Shown here in pieces: positions 31,235-38,682 of a stretch of 49,457 bases of DNA (its first letter is position 1; each line of letters opens with the position of its first letter). The DNA is from Betaproteobacteria bacterium. Its GTDB lineage: Bacteria; Pseudomonadota; Gammaproteobacteria; Burkholderiales; Rhodocyclaceae. A model generated the notes under the pieces. The model did no database searches, was not told where the DNA came from, and saw only the letters and a program-made list of their open reading frames with translations. The position numbers and the translations under genes were made by a program. Location: NCBI GenBank assembly GCA_016208415.1, contig JACQYB010000016.1:16098-65554 (forward strand). The letters run 5' to 3'.

Positions 31235-32230
31235 ATGAACGTCGGATTCATCGGCCTCGGCACCATGGGCCGTCCCATGGCGCTGAACCTGCTGCGTGCC
31301 GGGCACGGGCTGGCGGTGTTCGCCCGCCGGCCCGAGGCCGCGGCGCCGCTGCTGGAGGCGGGGGCGGTGGCCTGCGCCAGCGCGCGCGAGGTGGCGGCGC
31401 GCAGCGAGGTGGTCTTCACCGTGGTGACCTCCAGCGAGGACGTGCGGCAGGTGGCGCTGGGGCGCGAGGGCATCGTGGGCACGGTTGTGGTGGACCACAG
31501 CACCATCGCGCCGTCCGTGGCGCGGGAGGTGGCGGCGCGGCTGGGCGAGCGGGGCGTCTTCATGCTGGACGCGCCGGTGTCCGGCGGCGAGCAGGGGGCC
31601 ATCGATGCCACCCTGGCGATCATGGTGGGCGGCCGCGCCGAGGCGCTGGAATGGGTGCGGCCGCTGCTGCAATGCCTGGGGCGCACCATCGTGCATATCG
31701 GCGACAGCGGCGCCGGGCAGGTGGCCAAGGCCTGCAACCAGCTCGTCATGGTGTCGGCCATCGAGGCGTGTGCCGAGGCCTTGCGTCTGGCGGCGGCCAG
31801 CGGCGTGGATGGGGAAAGGGTGCGGCAGGCGCTGGCGGCGGGTTCCGCCGGCTCACGGGTGCTGGAGGTGTTCGGCGCGCGCATGGTGGCGCGCGATTTC
31901 CGCGCCGGGGGTGTTGGCCCCCACGCTGCGCTGCCCCCCGAGGGGGCGGCCCCCGGCTTGGGGCGGCCCGGCGCCGGAGGGGTGGGCCCCCACGCTACGC
32001 TGCCCCCCGGGGGGGCTCCCCCCGGCTTGGGACGGCCCGGCGCCGGGGTGCAGGCGCGGCTGCATCACAAGGATTTCGGCCTGGCCCTGGGCGAGGCGGC
32101 GAGCCTGGGCGTGCCGCTGCCGGTGGCGGCGCAGGTGTGGCAGCAACTCAACGCAGTGATGGCCGCGGGCTGGGGGCGGGAGGACACGGCCAGCCTGTTG
32201 CGGGTGCTGGAAGGGAATCAGGGCACTTGA
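31235..32230 (+). CDS. Second beta-hydroxyacid dehydrogenase, with an in-frame repeat insertion
   Basis: A paralogue of the gene at 30130: MNVGFIGLGTMGRPMALNLL, DAPVSGGEQGAIDATLAIM, and the catalytic lysine in SGAGQVAKACNQ. Two tandem 69-bp mosaic repeats (about 46 residues of the type PPEGAAPGLGRPGAG) lie between DFRA and VQARLHHKDFGLAL. This splits the conserved RDF-x-PGF...HxKDL motif that is intact in its neighbour. The repeat period is a multiple of three, so translation continues. Activity may be lost or altered. The start at ATG 31235 depends on a ribosome binding site within the upstream 165-bp element. Confidence 0.85.
   Translation: MNVGFIGLGTMGRPMALNLLRAGHGLAVFARRPEAAAPLLEAGAVACASAREVAARSEVVFTVVTSSEDVRQVALGREGIVGTVVVDHSTIAPSVAREVAARLGERGVFMLDAPVSGGEQGAIDATLAIMVGGRAEALEWVRPLLQCLGRTIVHIGDSGAGQVAKACNQLVMVSAIEACAEALRLAAASGVDGERVRQALAAGSAGSRVLEVFGARMVARDFRAGGVGPHAALPPEGAAPGLGRPGAGGVGPHATLPPGGAPPGLGRPGAGVQARLHHKDFGLALGEAASLGVPLPVAAQVWQQLNAVMAAGWGREDTASLLRVLEGNQGT
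31905..32046 (+). repeat. Two tandem 69-bp mosaic repeats inside a coding sequence
   Basis: The shared core is CCCCCACGCTRCGCTGCCCC, then a C/G-rich run and GGCTTGGGRCGGCCCGGCGC. The period is 69 bases, which preserves the reading frame. Related copies occur at 26653 (reverse) and 40098. Confidence 0.85.
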
Positions 32231-32246
32231 CGGAAGGGCCGGCCGA

Positions 32247-32924
32247 TTACTTGCCGCCCACCGCCGGGGGCTGCCCATAGCTGCCGAACTTCTTCAGCAC
32301 CACCGCCATCTCGGTCTCGTCCAGCAGGCGCGGCGTACCCACCTGCCGGGCACGCCAGTAGTGCTCGCACAGGGTCTCGAACTCCACGGCCAGGTCCAGG
32401 GCATGTTCCAGGTCGCGCCCGAAGACCAGCATGCCGTGATTGGCCAGCAGACAGGCGCAACGGTCCTCCAGCGCCGCCATGGCGTGGCCCGAGAGTTCCT
32501 GGGTGCCGAAGGTGGCGTAGGGCGCGCAGCGCACGTTGGCGCCGCCGAAGCGGGCGATCATGTAGTGGAAGGGCGGGATGTCGTCGCCGATGCAGGCCAG
32601 CGCCGTGGCGAAGGGCGAATGGGCGTGTACCACGGCGCCGGCCTCCCGGCGGGTGGCGTAGATGTCGCGGTGGAAGCGCCATTCGGAGGAGGGCAGGCGC
32701 GGCCCGGTCCAGTTGCCGTCCATGTCCACGTCGGCCACGTCTCGCGCCGTGCAGAGGTGGTAGGCCAGGCCGGTGGGCGTGATGACGAAACCTTCGCCGA
32801 AGCGCGCGCTCACGTTGCCGGCGGTGCCGCTGTTGAGGCCCTCCCGGGCCATGCGCCGGGCCGTGGCGAGCACGGCGGCGCGCAGATGGATGCTGGATGG
32901 GGAGTTCGGAAAGGCGTTGTCCAT
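32247..32924 (-). CDS. Class II aldolase/adducin family protein
   Basis: The 225-residue protein shows the zinc-dependent class II aldolase fold. GLNSGTAGNVSARFGEGFVI is the phosphate-binding region, and VVHAHSPFATALA supplies two histidine ligands; a third His is likely in the C-terminal half. SSEWRFHRDIYATR contains the catalytic acid. Family members split or decarboxylate sugar phosphates (fuculose-1-phosphate aldolase, OtnC). It converges on the second beta-hydroxyacid dehydrogenase with only 16 bases between stops. With those dehydrogenases it may serve four-carbon sugar-acid breakdown, but no kinase is seen. I use ATG 32924; GTG 32957 would add 11 residues. Confidence 0.85.
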   Translation of the reverse strand: MDNAFPNSPSSIHLRAAVLATARRMAREGLNSGTAGNVSARFGEGFVITPTGLAYHLCTARDVADVDMDGNWTGPRLPSSEWRFHRDIYATRREAGAVVHAHSPFATALACIGDDIPPFHYMIARFGGANVRCAPYATFGTQELSGHAMAALEDRCACLLANHGMLVFGRDLEHALDLAVEFETLCEHYWRARQVGTPRLLDETEMAVVLKKFGSYGQPPAVGGK

Positions 32925-32969
32925 GGCGGCGGGGAAACGACGCCACCGCCGCGCCACGCCCCGGCGAGA

Positions 32970-33422
32970 TCAATCCATGGGGACGCGGATGAGCTGTCCC
33001 GGAAAGATGTCTTCCGGGTCGGACAGCAGCGGGCGGTTGGCTTCGTAAATGGTCTGGTAACGGCTGCCGTCATTGTAATACAGCGCCGCCACGCGCCACA
33101 GCGTGTCGCCACGCACCACGGTGTAGAAGGACGAGTTGGGCCGGCCGTATTCGGTGCTCATGTCGTCTTCCACCCGGGCCACGCCGCGCACGTTGCCGAC
33201 CGCCAGGATGATCTTCTCGTGGGTTTCCTGGTCGGGCGCCACGCCGGACAGGTTCACCGTGTCGCCCGCAACCTGGATTTTCAGTTCCTTGGCGCGCAGT
33301 CCCAGACGACGCACGCGATTGCGGATGGCCTCCGCAAGCCGTCCATCGGCGGGCGGGTCGCCCTTTGACGGGGCGAGCGGGAGCGCTTCGCCGGCGTCCT
33401 TTACGAAGTCGAATGCAACCAT
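32970..33422 (-). CDS. kbp: BON and LysM domain protein, Kbp/YgaU-like
   Basis: The protein of 150 residues has a BON domain (RLAEAIRNRVRRLGLRAKEL, VNLSGVAPDQETHEKIILAV) followed by a LysM domain (YTVVRGDTLWRVAALYYNDG, YEANRPLLSDPEDIFPGQLI). This is the architecture and length of the E. coli K+-binding protein Kbp. There is no signal peptide, in keeping with the cytoplasmic Kbp. GGAGA lies just before ATG 33422. It is upstream of the aldolase gene on the same strand (45 bases), though the two are functionally unrelated. A K+-sensing role is inferred from the family. Confidence 0.85.
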   Translation of the reverse strand: MVAFDFVKDAGEALPLAPSKGDPPADGRLAEAIRNRVRRLGLRAKELKIQVAGDTVNLSGVAPDQETHEKIILAVGNVRGVARVEDDMSTEYGRPNSSFYTVVRGDTLWRVAALYYNDGSRYQTIYEANRPLLSDPEDIFPGQLIRVPMD

Positions 33423-33733
33423 CGTCTTTCTCCGGGGAAATGCGGCACCTGCCACTCCGTCTTCGATTGACCGCGCGGAGTTGGGTGTATGCCGACATCA
33501 ACAGGCTAGCACGGCACGGCGACCAACTGTTGGCGCCGATGTTCTTGATTGCAAAGAATTGTGGCGACGCGACAAACATTCACCTGTCCAGGTGACATCC
33601 ATCTGCAATGCATCACGGCTCCTCAAGGCATGCCCCGCCCGGCCGTTAAACGTTTGCCGACGCCGCAATGCGGTTCCCGCAGGGGGCACGCGGGCGGCGG
33701 CGGGGCAAATCGCGAGGGACAGGCGGGACGACG
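33423..33733. other. Divergent intergenic region ahead of the MSHA operon
   Basis: No gene is evident. A perfect 7-bp inverted repeat TCACCTG-TC-CAGGTGA lies at 33580-33595 and could be a regulator site. The promoters of kbp and of mshE must be in this region. The stretch around 33540-33600 is noticeably less GC-rich than its surroundings. Confidence 0.45.
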
Positions 33734-35437
33734 ATGGGGCGACCGGAGAAGATTCGACTCGGGGAACTGCTGGTCAACAAGCAGTGCATCACCCAGGACC
33801 AACTGAGCGCGCTGCTGGACGAGCAGCGGCGCAGCGGGCGCAAGCTCGGGCGACTGGTGGTGGAGCTGGGCTACGCCACGGACGAGGACGTGGCCCGGGC
33901 GGTGGCCGACCAGATCGGCGCGCCGTTCATCGACCTGAGGAAGCACGAGATCGGCGCCGGATTGCGCGATCTCATCGCCGAGACCCAGGCGCGCCGCTTC
34001 CGCGTGATTCCGCTGGAGGACCGCGGCCATTCGCTGCTGGTGGGTTTCGTGGACCCCGGCAACCTGCTCGCCTACGACGAGGTGGTGCGCCTGGTTCGCC
34101 GGCCCATCGACATCGCCGTGGTGGTGGAAGATGCCCTGCGCGACGCGCTGGACCGCCTCTACCAGGATTCGGGCAAGCTCAACAACCTGGTGGAGGAGCT
34201 GACCACGGAGCTGTCCGCCGGTGCCGTGGACCTGGGCGACTTCGGCGCCCTGGAAGGCTCCGAGGATGCGCCCGTCGTCAAGCTCATCCAGACCGTGTTC
34301 GAAGCGGCGCGCAAGCTGCGGGCCTCGGACATCCACATCGAACCCCAGGAAAAGTCCGTGGTGGTGCGCTTTCGCATCGACGGCCTGCTGCACAAGCACC
34401 TGGAGGCCGACCCAAAGATCGCCGGCTCGGTGGTGCTGCGGCTCAAGCTCATGGCCGGGCTGGACATCTCGGAGAAGCGCCTGCCCCTGGACGGGCGCTT
34501 CAACGTGCGCATCGGCACCCAGTCGGTGGACATGCGCATGTCGACGCTGCCCACCCAGTACGGCGAGTCGGTGGTGATGCGAGTGCTCAACCAGGCTCTG
34601 AACGTGCCGTCGCTGGAGCGCATCGGCATGCCGCCCCACATCCTGGCCGGCTTTCGCGCCGCCATCGGCCGGCCCAACGGCATCGTGCTGGTCACCGGCC
34701 CCACGGGCAGCGGCAAGACCACCACGCTCTACTCCGCCCTGGCCGAACTCAACACCCCGGACACCAAGATCATCACCGTGGAAGACCCGGTGGAATACCG
34801 CCTGCCGGGCATCAACCAGGTGCAGGTCAACGACAAGATCGACCTGAGCTTCTCGCGCGTGCTGCGCGCCAGCCTGCGCCAGGACCCGGACATCATGCTG
34901 CTGGGCGAGATGCGCGACCGGGAGACCGCCGAGATCGGCATGCGCGCCGCCATGACCGGCCACCTGGTGCTGTCCACCCTGCACACCAACGACGCCGCCA
35001 GCACCCCCATCCGCCTGCTGGACATGGGCGTGCCGCGCTTTCTCGTGGCGGCTTCCCTGCACCTGGTGCTGGCGCAGCGGCTGGTGCGGGTGATGTGCGA
35101 ACACTGCCGCGAGCGCGCCCCCCTGCGCCCGGAGGAGCGGGAATGGCTGCGCCTGGAACTGGGCGCCGCGGCCGACGACCTGGCGCACTACCGCCCGCGC
35201 GGCTGCTCCCGCTGCCACGACACCGGCTTCGTCGGCCGGCGCGGCATCTACGAGATGCTGGAGATGACGCGCCCGCTGGTGGAGGCGGCCGGCCACGAGG
35301 AACCGGCGGTGTTCGTGCGCGCGGCGCGCGAACAGCTCGCCGGCAAGACTCTGCGCGCCGACGCCGCGCGGCTGGTGATGGAAGGCTTCACCACCGCCGA
35401 CGAAGCGATGCGCGCGGCCTACCAGATGGACGACTGA
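33734..35437 (+). CDS. mshE: MSHA pilus extension ATPase MshE
   Basis: The N-terminal MshEN domain binds c-di-GMP in relatives. Here its two tandem motifs are RLGELLVNKQCITQDQLSAL and KLGRLVVELGYATDEDVARA; the first lacks the usual glycine. The GspE/PilB ATPase core follows with Walker A GPTGSGKTTT (about 320-330), the aspartate box ITVEDPVEYR and a Walker B in DPDIMLLGEMRD. A four-cysteine zinc site (MCEHCRE...CSRCHDTG) comes next. The 567-residue protein powers pilin assembly at the cytoplasmic face. It is the first gene of the operon; the start ATG 33734 has a weak ribosome binding site. Confidence 0.92.
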   Translation: MGRPEKIRLGELLVNKQCITQDQLSALLDEQRRSGRKLGRLVVELGYATDEDVARAVADQIGAPFIDLRKHEIGAGLRDLIAETQARRFRVIPLEDRGHSLLVGFVDPGNLLAYDEVVRLVRRPIDIAVVVEDALRDALDRLYQDSGKLNNLVEELTTELSAGAVDLGDFGALEGSEDAPVVKLIQTVFEAARKLRASDIHIEPQEKSVVVRFRIDGLLHKHLEADPKIAGSVVLRLKLMAGLDISEKRLPLDGRFNVRIGTQSVDMRMSTLPTQYGESVVMRVLNQALNVPSLERIGMPPHILAGFRAAIGRPNGIVLVTGPTGSGKTTTLYSALAELNTPDTKIITVEDPVEYRLPGINQVQVNDKIDLSFSRVLRASLRQDPDIMLLGEMRDRETAEIGMRAAMTGHLVLSTLHTNDAASTPIRLLDMGVPRFLVAASLHLVLAQRLVRVMCEHCRERAPLRPEEREWLRLELGAAADDLAHYRPRGCSRCHDTGFVGRRGIYEMLEMTRPLVEAAGHEEPAVFVRAAREQLAGKTLRADAARLVMEGFTTADEAMRAAYQMDD

Positions 35438-35504
35438 GCCGTGCCCCGGCCTCGCCTGACCCGCACCGCCGGATCGCCCCCGGCACCTTGCTGAGCCCCG
35501 CGCC

Positions 35505-36746
35505 ATGCCCCGGTTCGCATACATAGCCCGGGACGCGCGCGGCACGCGCGTCGAGGGCGTGATGGAAGGCGCCAGCAGCGCCGCGGTGGCCGAACGGCTG
35601 GCCGGCAGCGGCGCGGTGCCGGTGGACATCCGCGCCGCCGGGGGATCTGCCGCGAACGACGGTGGCGGGGGCGGCGGGGGATTTTCCTTCGGGCAGGGCC
35701 CGGCCATCGCGGCGGTGGATGTGCTGCTGTTCTTCCGCCAGATGTACACCCTGCTCAAGGCCGGCGTGCCCATCCTGCGCGCCCTGGCCGGGCTGGGGGA
35801 GTCCTGCGCCAGCCGGCGTTTCGCCGCCGTCATCCGCGACCTGCGGGATTTCCTCGAAGCCGGCCATGAACTGTCCCAGGGTTTCGCCCGCCACGACGGG
35901 GTCTTCTCGCCCTTCGTGGTGGCCATGATCCGGGTGGGCGAGAGCACCGGCCGGCTGGAGGAGGTGTTCCTGCGCCTGTTCCACCACCTGGAATTCCAGA
36001 AGTTCATGCGCGAGCAGGTGAAATCCGCGCTGCGCTATCCCGCCTTTGTCGTCGCCGCCATGGTGATCGCGCTGGCCGTCATCAACGTCTTCGTCATCCC
36101 GTCCTTCGCCCGCACCTTCAAGGGGCTGAACGCGGAACTGCCGCTGATGACCCGGGCGCTCATCGCCACCTCGGAGTTCACGGTGGCCTGGTGGCCGGCC
36201 ATCCTCGCCGGCGTGGCGGCGGCGGCATTGGCGGCGCGGGCCTTCGTGCACACCGTCCACGGCGGCACCCTCTGGGACCGCCTGAAGCTGCGCATTCCGG
36301 TGGCCGGAAAGATCATCCGCAAGGCCACCCTGGCACGCCTCGCCCGCAGCCTTGGGCTGGCCCTGAAAAGCGGCGTATCCGTGGCCCAGGCCCTGAGCCT
36401 GGTGCAGCAGGTGGTGGAAAACCGCTACGTCGCCCGCAAGCTGGAGCACATGCGCCTGGGCGTGGCACGCGGCGAGACGGTGCTGCGGGTGGCCGGCCAG
36501 GCGGGCATCTTCACCCCCACGGTGCTGCAGATGATCATGGTGGGGGAAGAGTCCGGCATGCTGGACGAGTTGCTGGAGGAGGTGGCCGAGCTCTACCAGC
36601 AGGACGTGGAATACGAACTCAAGTCGCTCTCGGCCCAGATCGAACCCATCCTCATCCTGGTGCTGGGCGCCATCGTGCTGGTGCTGGCACTGGGCGTGTT
36701 CATGCCGCTGTGGGACCTGGGCCGCGCCATGGGCGGCTCGCACTGA
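35505..36746 (+). CDS. mshG: MSHA pilus inner-membrane platform protein MshG
   Basis: The 413-residue GspF/PilC-type protein has two repeated T2SF cytoplasmic domains (FFRQMYTLLKAGVPILRALA, and LARLARSLGLALKSGVSVAQ). Three membrane segments are evident (YPAFVVAAMVIALAVINVFV, AWWPAILAGVAAAALAARAF, ILILVLGAIVLVLALGVFMP). It is the integral-membrane partner of MshE in pilus assembly. It begins 67 bases after mshE. A glycine-rich linker (about residues 52-60) is unusual but tolerable. The start ATG 35505 opens directly into the family's MPRFAYIARD beginning. Confidence 0.92.
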   Translation: MPRFAYIARDARGTRVEGVMEGASSAAVAERLAGSGAVPVDIRAAGGSAANDGGGGGGGFSFGQGPAIAAVDVLLFFRQMYTLLKAGVPILRALAGLGESCASRRFAAVIRDLRDFLEAGHELSQGFARHDGVFSPFVVAMIRVGESTGRLEEVFLRLFHHLEFQKFMREQVKSALRYPAFVVAAMVIALAVINVFVIPSFARTFKGLNAELPLMTRALIATSEFTVAWWPAILAGVAAAALAARAFVHTVHGGTLWDRLKLRIPVAGKIIRKATLARLARSLGLALKSGVSVAQALSLVQQVVENRYVARKLEHMRLGVARGETVLRVAGQAGIFTPTVLQMIMVGEESGMLDELLEEVAELYQQDVEYELKSLSAQIEPILILVLGAIVLVLALGVFMPLWDLGRAMGGSH

Positions 36747-36820
36747 GGCCGGGAAACCGTCGGCGACCCGCCGGGAGCCCCCCCCCGCTTGCCGGAAAGA
36801 CCCTTGCAGCAAGGCTTTTC

Positions 36821-36847
36821 TCAAGTTCCGGCGATTTCGACCGATAA
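36821..36847 (+). promoter_or_regulatory. Candidate sigma-28 (FliA) promoter for mshA
   Basis: TCAAGTTC at 36821-36828, an 11-base spacer and ACCGATAA at 36840-36847 match the sigma-28 consensus TAAAGTTT-N11-GCCGATAA at 13 of 16 positions, the -10 at seven of eight. The mshA start lies 101 bases downstream of the -10. A small hairpin followed by CTTTTCTC (36811-36822) lies just before it and could end some readthrough from mshG. Confidence 0.65.
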
Positions 36848-36948
36848 GCGCTGCAATGGCTGTCGCCTTGCGCCCCCGGGCGCGGGCGACATGCCGCGCA
36901 CCCGCGCATTCGCGGGAGGGGGTGGCTGGACGTGTCGGAGATGAAGTC

Positions 36949-37509
36949 ATGAATCGGAACAGGGGCTTTACGCTGGTCGAGCTGGTGGTGGTCATCACCA
37001 TCCTCGGCATCCTGGCGGCGGTGGCGTTGCCGCGTTTCACCAATATCCAGCGCGATGCGCGCATCGCCAAGCTCAATGCCGCGCGCGGGGCGGTGCAGTC
37101 GTCGGTGGCCATGGTATATGGCGCGGCCCAGGCGCGCACCGCGCAGGTCCAGCCCAACTGCGCCGGACCGGGCACGGGTGCGAACCCCCCTCTGGTCAAC
37201 GCCACGGGGGCGGGCAACGTATGCACGCAGAGCGGCCGGCTGACCGTGATCAACTGGAATCCCACGGCCAACCTCGCCGGTATCGTCTCGGCGGCGGGTC
37301 TGACCAGCGTCTTCCCGCCCACGGCTGCGGACCTGGCGGCGGAGCAGTTCGCCACCGCCGGCGGGGGTGCCGCCGTCGCTTCCGCGCTCACCGTCCAGGT
37401 AACCGGCGGGCCCGACCCGGCCAACTGTTCCTTCACATACGCGCCATCGACGGGCGGGGCTGCCGGCACCTCGGCCAACGTCGGCCAGCCGGTGACCACC
37501 GGCTGCTGA
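36949..37509 (+). CDS. mshA: MSHA-type major pilin MshA
   Basis: The type IV pilin leader is very short: MNRNRG, with cleavage after Gly6, then FTLVELVVVITILGILAAVA with Glu at +5. The 186-residue precursor ends in a disulfide-compatible pair (PANCSFTY...TTGC). It would be processed by a prepilin peptidase and polymerised by MshE/MshG. GGAG lies nine bases upstream. The own candidate sigma-28 promoter suggests higher or separately timed expression than the assembly genes. It could be MshB rather than MshA by position, but its length and C-terminal cysteines suit the major subunit. Confidence 0.85.
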   Translation: MNRNRGFTLVELVVVITILGILAAVALPRFTNIQRDARIAKLNAARGAVQSSVAMVYGAAQARTAQVQPNCAGPGTGANPPLVNATGAGNVCTQSGRLTVINWNPTANLAGIVSAAGLTSVFPPTAADLAAEQFATAGGGAAVASALTVQVTGGPDPANCSFTYAPSTGGAAGTSANVGQPVTTGC

Positions 37510-37547
37510 ACGCTCTGCGGATCGCGGCGGCATCCGCCGACCGTGCC

Positions 37548-38066
37548 ATGGCGCCGGTGCGGCTCCAGCCCCCGCCGCCACGGCGGGCGCGCTGCGGGGG
37601 CTTCACGCTGATGGAGATCGTGGTGGTCATCGCCGTGTTCGGCGTCATGGCAGCGCTGGCCATTCCCCGTCTCTCGGAACGCGACGCCTTCGACCAGATG
37701 GCCGCCGCCGACCAGTTACGCGGCAGCCTGCGCCATGCCCAGCGCCTGGCCGCGGCGCGCAACCGGGAAATGTGCGTGGCGGTGACGCCCGCCGGCGTGA
37801 GCTTCCTGGCAGCGCTGCAGCCGGGCGCCGGTGTGCCCTGCGTGGCGCCGCTGCGCTCCGCCAGCGACGGCCAGTCCCTGGACGTGGCCCTGCCCGCGGG
37901 CCTGAGCCTGATGCCGGCCATCCGCTTCCGCTTCACCCCCGCCGGTCCGCTGGCCAACGACGGGCCGTTGCCGGTGCAGCGCCCCGCCCAGCCCATCAAC
38001 ATCGTGCGCGGGGGCGTGGGCACCACCACCATCCTCGTGCATGCGGAAGATGGCTACGTACAGTGA
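37548..38066 (+). CDS. mshC: MSHA minor pilin MshC
   Basis: The prepilin motif RCGG-FTLMEIVVVIAVFGVM has cleavage after Gly18 and Glu at +5. It is followed by a GspH-like body (QLRGSLRHAQRLAAARNREM) in 172 residues. It is a minor pilin, expected to help initiate pilus assembly from the inner membrane. It follows mshA by 38 bases. ATG 37548 is the first start codon after the mshA stop that leaves a reasonable leader. Identity as MshC rests on order in the operon and GspH-like character. Confidence 0.82.
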   Translation: MAPVRLQPPPPRRARCGGFTLMEIVVVIAVFGVMAALAIPRLSERDAFDQMAAADQLRGSLRHAQRLAAARNREMCVAVTPAGVSFLAALQPGAGVPCVAPLRSASDGQSLDVALPAGLSLMPAIRFRFTPAGPLANDGPLPVQRPAQPINIVRGGVGTTTILVHAEDGYVQ

Positions 38067-38682
38067 GCGGCATGTGGGCGCAGGCCTGCCCGCGGTCGCG
38101 GCGGTCGATGTCTCAAGCAAGCCCGCGCCCCCACCCCAGGGCGGTATGGCGCTGATCGAGGCCATCCTGTTCCTGGTGATCGTCGGCGTGGCGGCGGGGG
38201 CGGTGCTGTCGCTGTTCGCGGGCAGCTCGCAGCGCAGCGCCGAACTGCTGGTGCATCGCCAGGCCCTGGCCGTGGCGCAGGCGCTGCTGGCCGAGGTACG
38301 CAGCGCCCCCTTCACCTTCTGCGATCCCGACGTGCCCACCTACGCCAGCCCGACCTGCGTGGCGCCGCGCGAAGACCTGGTGCCCGGCGGGGCCGAACCC
38401 GGCGAGACCCGCCTGGGCGCCGTGACGCGGCTGGACAACGTCAGCGACTATCGCAATCTGGCGATCGGCCCGGGGATCACCTCCCTCAACGGCACGCCCA
38501 TGCCCGGCCTGGCGGCCTATTCCGCCCAGGTCACGGTGGCGCCGGTGGCGCCCGCCGGCAACTGGAACGGTGTGCCGGCGTCCGAGGTGGCGCTCGTCAG
38601 CGTGACCGTCACCGCGCCCATGCTGCCCGCGCCCCTGGTGCTGCAGGGCCTGAGGACCCGCCATGCCCCCGGCCGCATCTAG
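38041..38682 (+). CDS. mshD: MSHA minor pilin MshD, with a REP-derived leader
   Basis: The prepilin site is QGG-MALIEAILFLVIVGVA, with cleavage after residue 35 and Glu at +5. The body is typical of MshD, including a cysteine pair (FTFCDPD, SPTCVAP). The leader of about 35 residues is unusually long. It is partly encoded by an inverted REP-like pair (38074-38133; GVGAGLPAV...SKPAPPP type). Possible starts are ATG 38041, ATG 38050 and GTG 38074; I use the first. It overlaps mshC by 26 bases and mshO by 20, so coupling is likely. Confidence 0.8.
   Translation: MRKMATYSERHVGAGLPAVAAVDVSSKPAPPPQGGMALIEAILFLVIVGVAAGAVLSLFAGSSQRSAELLVHRQALAVAQALLAEVRSAPFTFCDPDVPTYASPTCVAPREDLVPGGAEPGETRLGAVTRLDNVSDYRNLAIGPGITSLNGTPMPGLAAYSAQVTVAPVAPAGNWNGVPASEVALVSVTVTAPMLPAPLVLQGLRTRHAPGRI

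Noticed and set aside
36750-36948. Sigma-54 promoter for mshA under PilR
   Set aside because: I could not find a GG-N10-GC type -24/-12 pair in the correct position; the sigma-28-like motif fits better.
33623-37499. Long minus-strand open frames across mshE, mshG and mshA
   Set aside because: Antisense to conserved operon genes with all motifs on the plus strand.
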